A stretch of 16,714 nt of DNA from assembly GCA_900546795.1 (NCBI GenBank), contig UREG01000033.1:1-16714 (forward strand). The letters run 5' to 3'. Positions 14,464 to 16,714 of the stretch are shown here, piece by piece; the first letter of the stretch is position 1, and each line of letters opens with the position of its first letter. The notes below the pieces were generated by a model, which searched no databases, was not told the origin of the DNA, and saw only the letters and a list, made by a program, of their open reading frames with translations. A program made the position numbers and the translations under genes. Source of the stretch: an uncultured Veillonellaceae bacterium. GTDB taxonomy: Bacteria; Bacillota; Negativicutes; Veillonellales; Megasphaeraceae.

Positions 14464-15516
14464 ATGACTGGAAGAGAAACGGTATACAGCCGGCCGCTGC
14501 GGTGGGAAACGAAAGAGCGGCAGGAACGGGACGTCGTGCTGTCCAGCCGGATACGGCTGGCAAGGAATCTGGCAGGGCACTTGTATCCGATGGCTGCTGA
14601 TGCGCAGGATCTGGCTGCGATAGAAAGCAATATCATAGAGGCTGCGGCGCGGTTAAGCGGAACGTGGCAGCGGATTAAGATGGCGGGAATTTCCGATATG
14701 GAACGGGCTGTTTTAGCGGAGCAGCATATTATTACGCCCCTGTATACGGAGCCGCTTCCGCATCGGTCCGTACTGGTCCGGGACGACGGCGGCGCAAGTA
14801 TTATGATTCACGAAGCGGATCATATCCGGCTTCAGGTCATTGATGCGGGCATTGATATACCGGCGCTATGGCAAGAGGCGCTGGAAATAGAGCAGGTGTT
14901 AGAAGAGTCGCTGACCTTTTCTTTTTCAGATACCTTTGGCTATCTGACGTCTGTGCCGACAGAGGCTGGAACGGGAATGAGCGTATCGGCGCTGGTGCAT
15001 TTGCCGGGAATTGCGGCAAAAGGATTGGTATATCGGCTGATCCGGGCTGTAATGAAGCTGGGCTTTGCCATGAAGCCGTTTTACGGCGGAGCACAAGACG
15101 GGAGCCATATCTTTTATATCGCCAGCCAACGGACTTTTGGGGTTCGGGAAGAACAGGAGCTGGCGGTATTTGAGAAACTGATCATGCAGATTATAGAAGA
15201 AGAACGCAAGGCAAGAGCGGCAATTGAACGGGAAGGACTGGCCGTATATGATAGGGCAAAGCGGGCCTGCGGCTTGCTGATGTATGCGGTAACGCTTACT
15301 TATGAAGAAACGCTTGCTCTTCTGAGCGATTTGAAATGGGGAATAGACAGCGGGTATATAGAGGGCGTGTCCGGCGCGCAGTATAACCGGCTGATGAAAA
15401 TAAGCAAGAAAAACACGCTGCTGCAGCGGTTTGGCGCTGCGGAGGCGGAAGAAGAACAGGAAAACTGCTGGAGAGCGCAGGCGATCCAGGAAGAAATGAA
15501 GGCATGGAATATATAG
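14464..15516 (+). CDS. mcsB: McsB-family protein, probable arginine pseudokinase
   Basis: A 350-residue protein with the phosphagen-kinase-type domain of McsB: V-V-L-S-S-R-I-R-L-A-R-N near the start, D-H-I-R-L-Q at 119-124, G-Y-L-T-S at 159-163, and a C-terminal region of normal length. True McsB phosphorylates arginines on misfolded proteins, marking them for ClpCP. Compared with B. subtilis McsB and Limulus arginine kinase, key active-site residues are gone: the catalytic Glu of N-E-E-D-H is Ala118 (H-E-A-D-H), the second catalytic Glu (McsB 212) is Gly209, active-site Cys167 is Val164, the substrate arginine of G-T-G-L-R is Ser173, and the arginine before the Gly-Ile-Tyr-Gly-Glu segment is Lys204. 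The fold and nucleotide-site arginines of S-S-R-I-R are kept. Kinase activity is therefore unlikely. A start at 14443 would add seven residues. radA, not clpC, follows. Confidence 0.88.
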   Translation: MTGRETVYSRPLRWETKERQERDVVLSSRIRLARNLAGHLYPMAADAQDLAAIESNIIEAAARLSGTWQRIKMAGISDMERAVLAEQHIITPLYTEPLPHRSVLVRDDGGASIMIHEADHIRLQVIDAGIDIPALWQEALEIEQVLEESLTFSFSDTFGYLTSVPTEAGTGMSVSALVHLPGIAAKGLVYRLIRAVMKLGFAMKPFYGGAQDGSHIFYIASQRTFGVREEQELAVFEKLIMQIIEEERKARAAIEREGLAVYDRAKRACGLLMYAVTLTYEETLALLSDLKWGIDSGYIEGVSGAQYNRLMKISKKNTLLQRFGAAEAEEEQENCWRAQAIQEEMKAWNI

Positions 15517-15528
15517 ACGGGAGAAATT

Positions 15529-16714
15529 ATGGCAAAAATAAAAACGGTATATGTTTGTCGGGAATGCGGCGGAAGCACAGCAAAGTGGCTTGGGAAATGT
15601 CCGCATTGCGGCAGCTGGAATACCCTTGAAGAAGAGACGGTAGAAAAGACAAAGACAAGCAGCACGGTCCGCAGGCCGGTGCAGGCAGAACAGTTAAAGA
15701 CGCTGAAACAAATCGTTTCCAATGAAGTGCCCCGCATGTATACAAAGATCGGCGAATTGGACCGCGCTGTAGGCGGCGGAATTGTTCCCGGGTCGCTTCT
15801 GTTATTAGGCGGTGAACCGGGGATCGGCAAATCTACCCTGGTTTTGCAGGCGGCGGACGGAATCAGTCAGCAGGGCGATATCGTACTGTATGCGTCGGGG
15901 GAAGAATCGGAAGCTCAAATAAAGCTGAGAGCCGAACGAATGGAGCTGGGAATGGACGGCATATATATTTTGTCGGAAACGGAGCTGCTTACGATACTCG
16001 ATTATGCCAAGGCGCTCAAGCCGCGTCTATTGATTATCGATTCTATTCAGACGATGTACAATCGGGAGATCGATGCGGCGGCAGGCTCTGTATCTCAGGT
16101 TCGGGAAGGGACGGCGCGGCTCCTTCGCTTTGCAAAAGAAACGAATATTACCATTATCATCGTTGGGCATGTGACGAAAGAAGGAAATATTGCCGGACCG
16201 AAAATGCTGGAGCACATGGTGGATACGGTGCTTTATTTTGAAGGCGAGCGAAGTTATAATTTCCGCGTATTAAGAGTGATGAAAAACCGCTTTGGTTCCG
16301 CTTCGGAAACGGGTATTTTTGAAATGGAAGGGCAAGGGCTGAAAGAAGTGAAAAATCCGTCCGCGTATCTGCTGGCGGAAAGAAGCACGAGCCAGTCCGG
16401 TTCTTCGGTAGCCGCTTGTATGGACGGCATGCGGGCGCTTTTGGCAGAAGTGCAGGCATTGACAAGCTATACCAAAATGACGATGCCAAGGCGTACCGCG
16501 ATTGGATACGATTACAACCGTCTGATCATGCTGCTGGCCGTATTGGAAAAACGTGTAGGCTTCAAACTGGCACAGAAAGATGTATTTCTCAATATTGCCG
16601 GTGGATTGAAAGTGAACGACCCGGCAATAGACCTGGCAGTCATCAGTGCCATACTCTCCAGCAATATGGATACGGCTATCGAACAGGAAGTTTGTATGGC
16701 GGGGGAAATCGGTT
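15529..16714 (+). CDS. radA: DNA repair protein RadA (Sms), 3' truncated
   Basis: The first 395 residues of RadA, the RecA-like branch-migration helicase used in recombination and repair; the gene runs off the window. The N-terminal zinc finger has Cys10, Cys13, Cys24 and Cys27. The ATPase core has the P-loop G-E-P-G-I-G-K-S (95-102), a Walker B segment L-L-I-I-D-S-I-Q-T, and the RadA-specific K-N-R-F-G motif at 252-256. The Lon-protease-like C-terminal domain has started. The ATG is 12 nt after mcsB with GGGAG at 15519-15523. radA is the usual last gene of the ctsR operon, but normally clpC lies before it. Confidence 0.95.
   Translation, partial: MAKIKTVYVCRECGGSTAKWLGKCPHCGSWNTLEEETVEKTKTSSTVRRPVQAEQLKTLKQIVSNEVPRMYTKIGELDRAVGGGIVPGSLLLLGGEPGIGKSTLVLQAADGISQQGDIVLYASGEESEAQIKLRAERMELGMDGIYILSETELLTILDYAKALKPRLLIIDSIQTMYNREIDAAAGSVSQVREGTARLLRFAKETNITIIIVGHVTKEGNIAGPKMLEHMVDTVLYFEGERSYNFRVLRVMKNRFGSASETGIFEMEGQGLKEVKNPSAYLLAERSTSQSGSSVAACMDGMRALLAEVQALTSYTKMTMPRRTAIGYDYNRLIMLLAVLEKRVGFKLAQKDVFLNIAGGLKVNDPAIDLAVISAILSSNMDTAIEQEVCMAGEIG

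Noticed and set aside
14926..15606. 226-codon minus-strand open frame over mcsB and radA
   Set aside because: It is a shadow of real genes on the plus strand, with no recognisable motif and a composition typical of reverse-frame GC-rich coding DNA.
1..16714. tRNA, rRNA, CRISPR array, insertion sequence or prophage
   Set aside because: No cloverleaf, rRNA segment, spaced repeats, transposase or terminal inverted repeats were seen; the window is almost entirely housekeeping coding sequence.

Overview
The window is a dense, nearly gap-free piece of a bacterial chromosome. Gene order (mreC-mreD-mrdA-minD-rodA, then a TIGR03960/TIGR03936/RNase G trio, and a ctsR-mcsA-mcsB-radA cluster) is that of the Firmicutes. 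The moderately GC-rich coding sequence, and the presence of RNase G and a MinD-type ATPase beside rodA, suggest a Negativicutes-like (Veillonellaceae/Megasphaera-type) organism. That assignment is inferred from gene order and style, not from a marker gene.

Region 1 (1-12273, + strand) reads as one long polycistron: the tail of mreC, then mreD, mrdA (PBP2), minD, rodA, a radical SAM protein, its DUF2344 partner, rng, a chorismate mutase-shikimate kinase fusion, recD2 and comF. Gaps are at most 25 nt, several genes overlap, and I see no internal terminator. The first five genes are cell-shape and division-site genes; RodA and PBP2 form the elongasome synthase pair. The rest is housekeeping: RNA processing, aromatic synthesis, DNA repair, competence.

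Region 2 (12275-13509, - strand) holds an HD-GYP domain protein and a SpeD-family protein. comF and the HD-GYP gene converge with 1 nt between stop codons, and each appears to end at an intrinsic terminator lying inside the other's coding sequence. The speD-like gene has its own strong promoter and terminator.

Region 3 (13624-16714, + strand) starts at a divergent control region shared with the speD-like gene. It carries ctsR, a short mcsA, mcsB and the start of radA. In many Firmicutes this operon is ctsR-mcsA-mcsB-clpC-radA and builds the arginine-phosphorylation/ClpCP quality-control system. Here clpC is absent between mcsB and radA, McsA keeps only one of its two zinc-binding Cys pairs-of-pairs and no UVR domain, and McsB lacks both catalytic glutamates, the active-site cysteine and two substrate arginines.

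The most interesting points are therefore: a McsB that looks like a pseudokinase in a stripped-down heat-shock operon; a SpeD-family protein that has lost the pyruvoyl-forming serine and gained a strongly basic tail, divergently transcribed from that operon; and the interlocked convergent terminators. Residue comparisons with B. subtilis, E. coli and other reference proteins were made from memory, not by running alignments.
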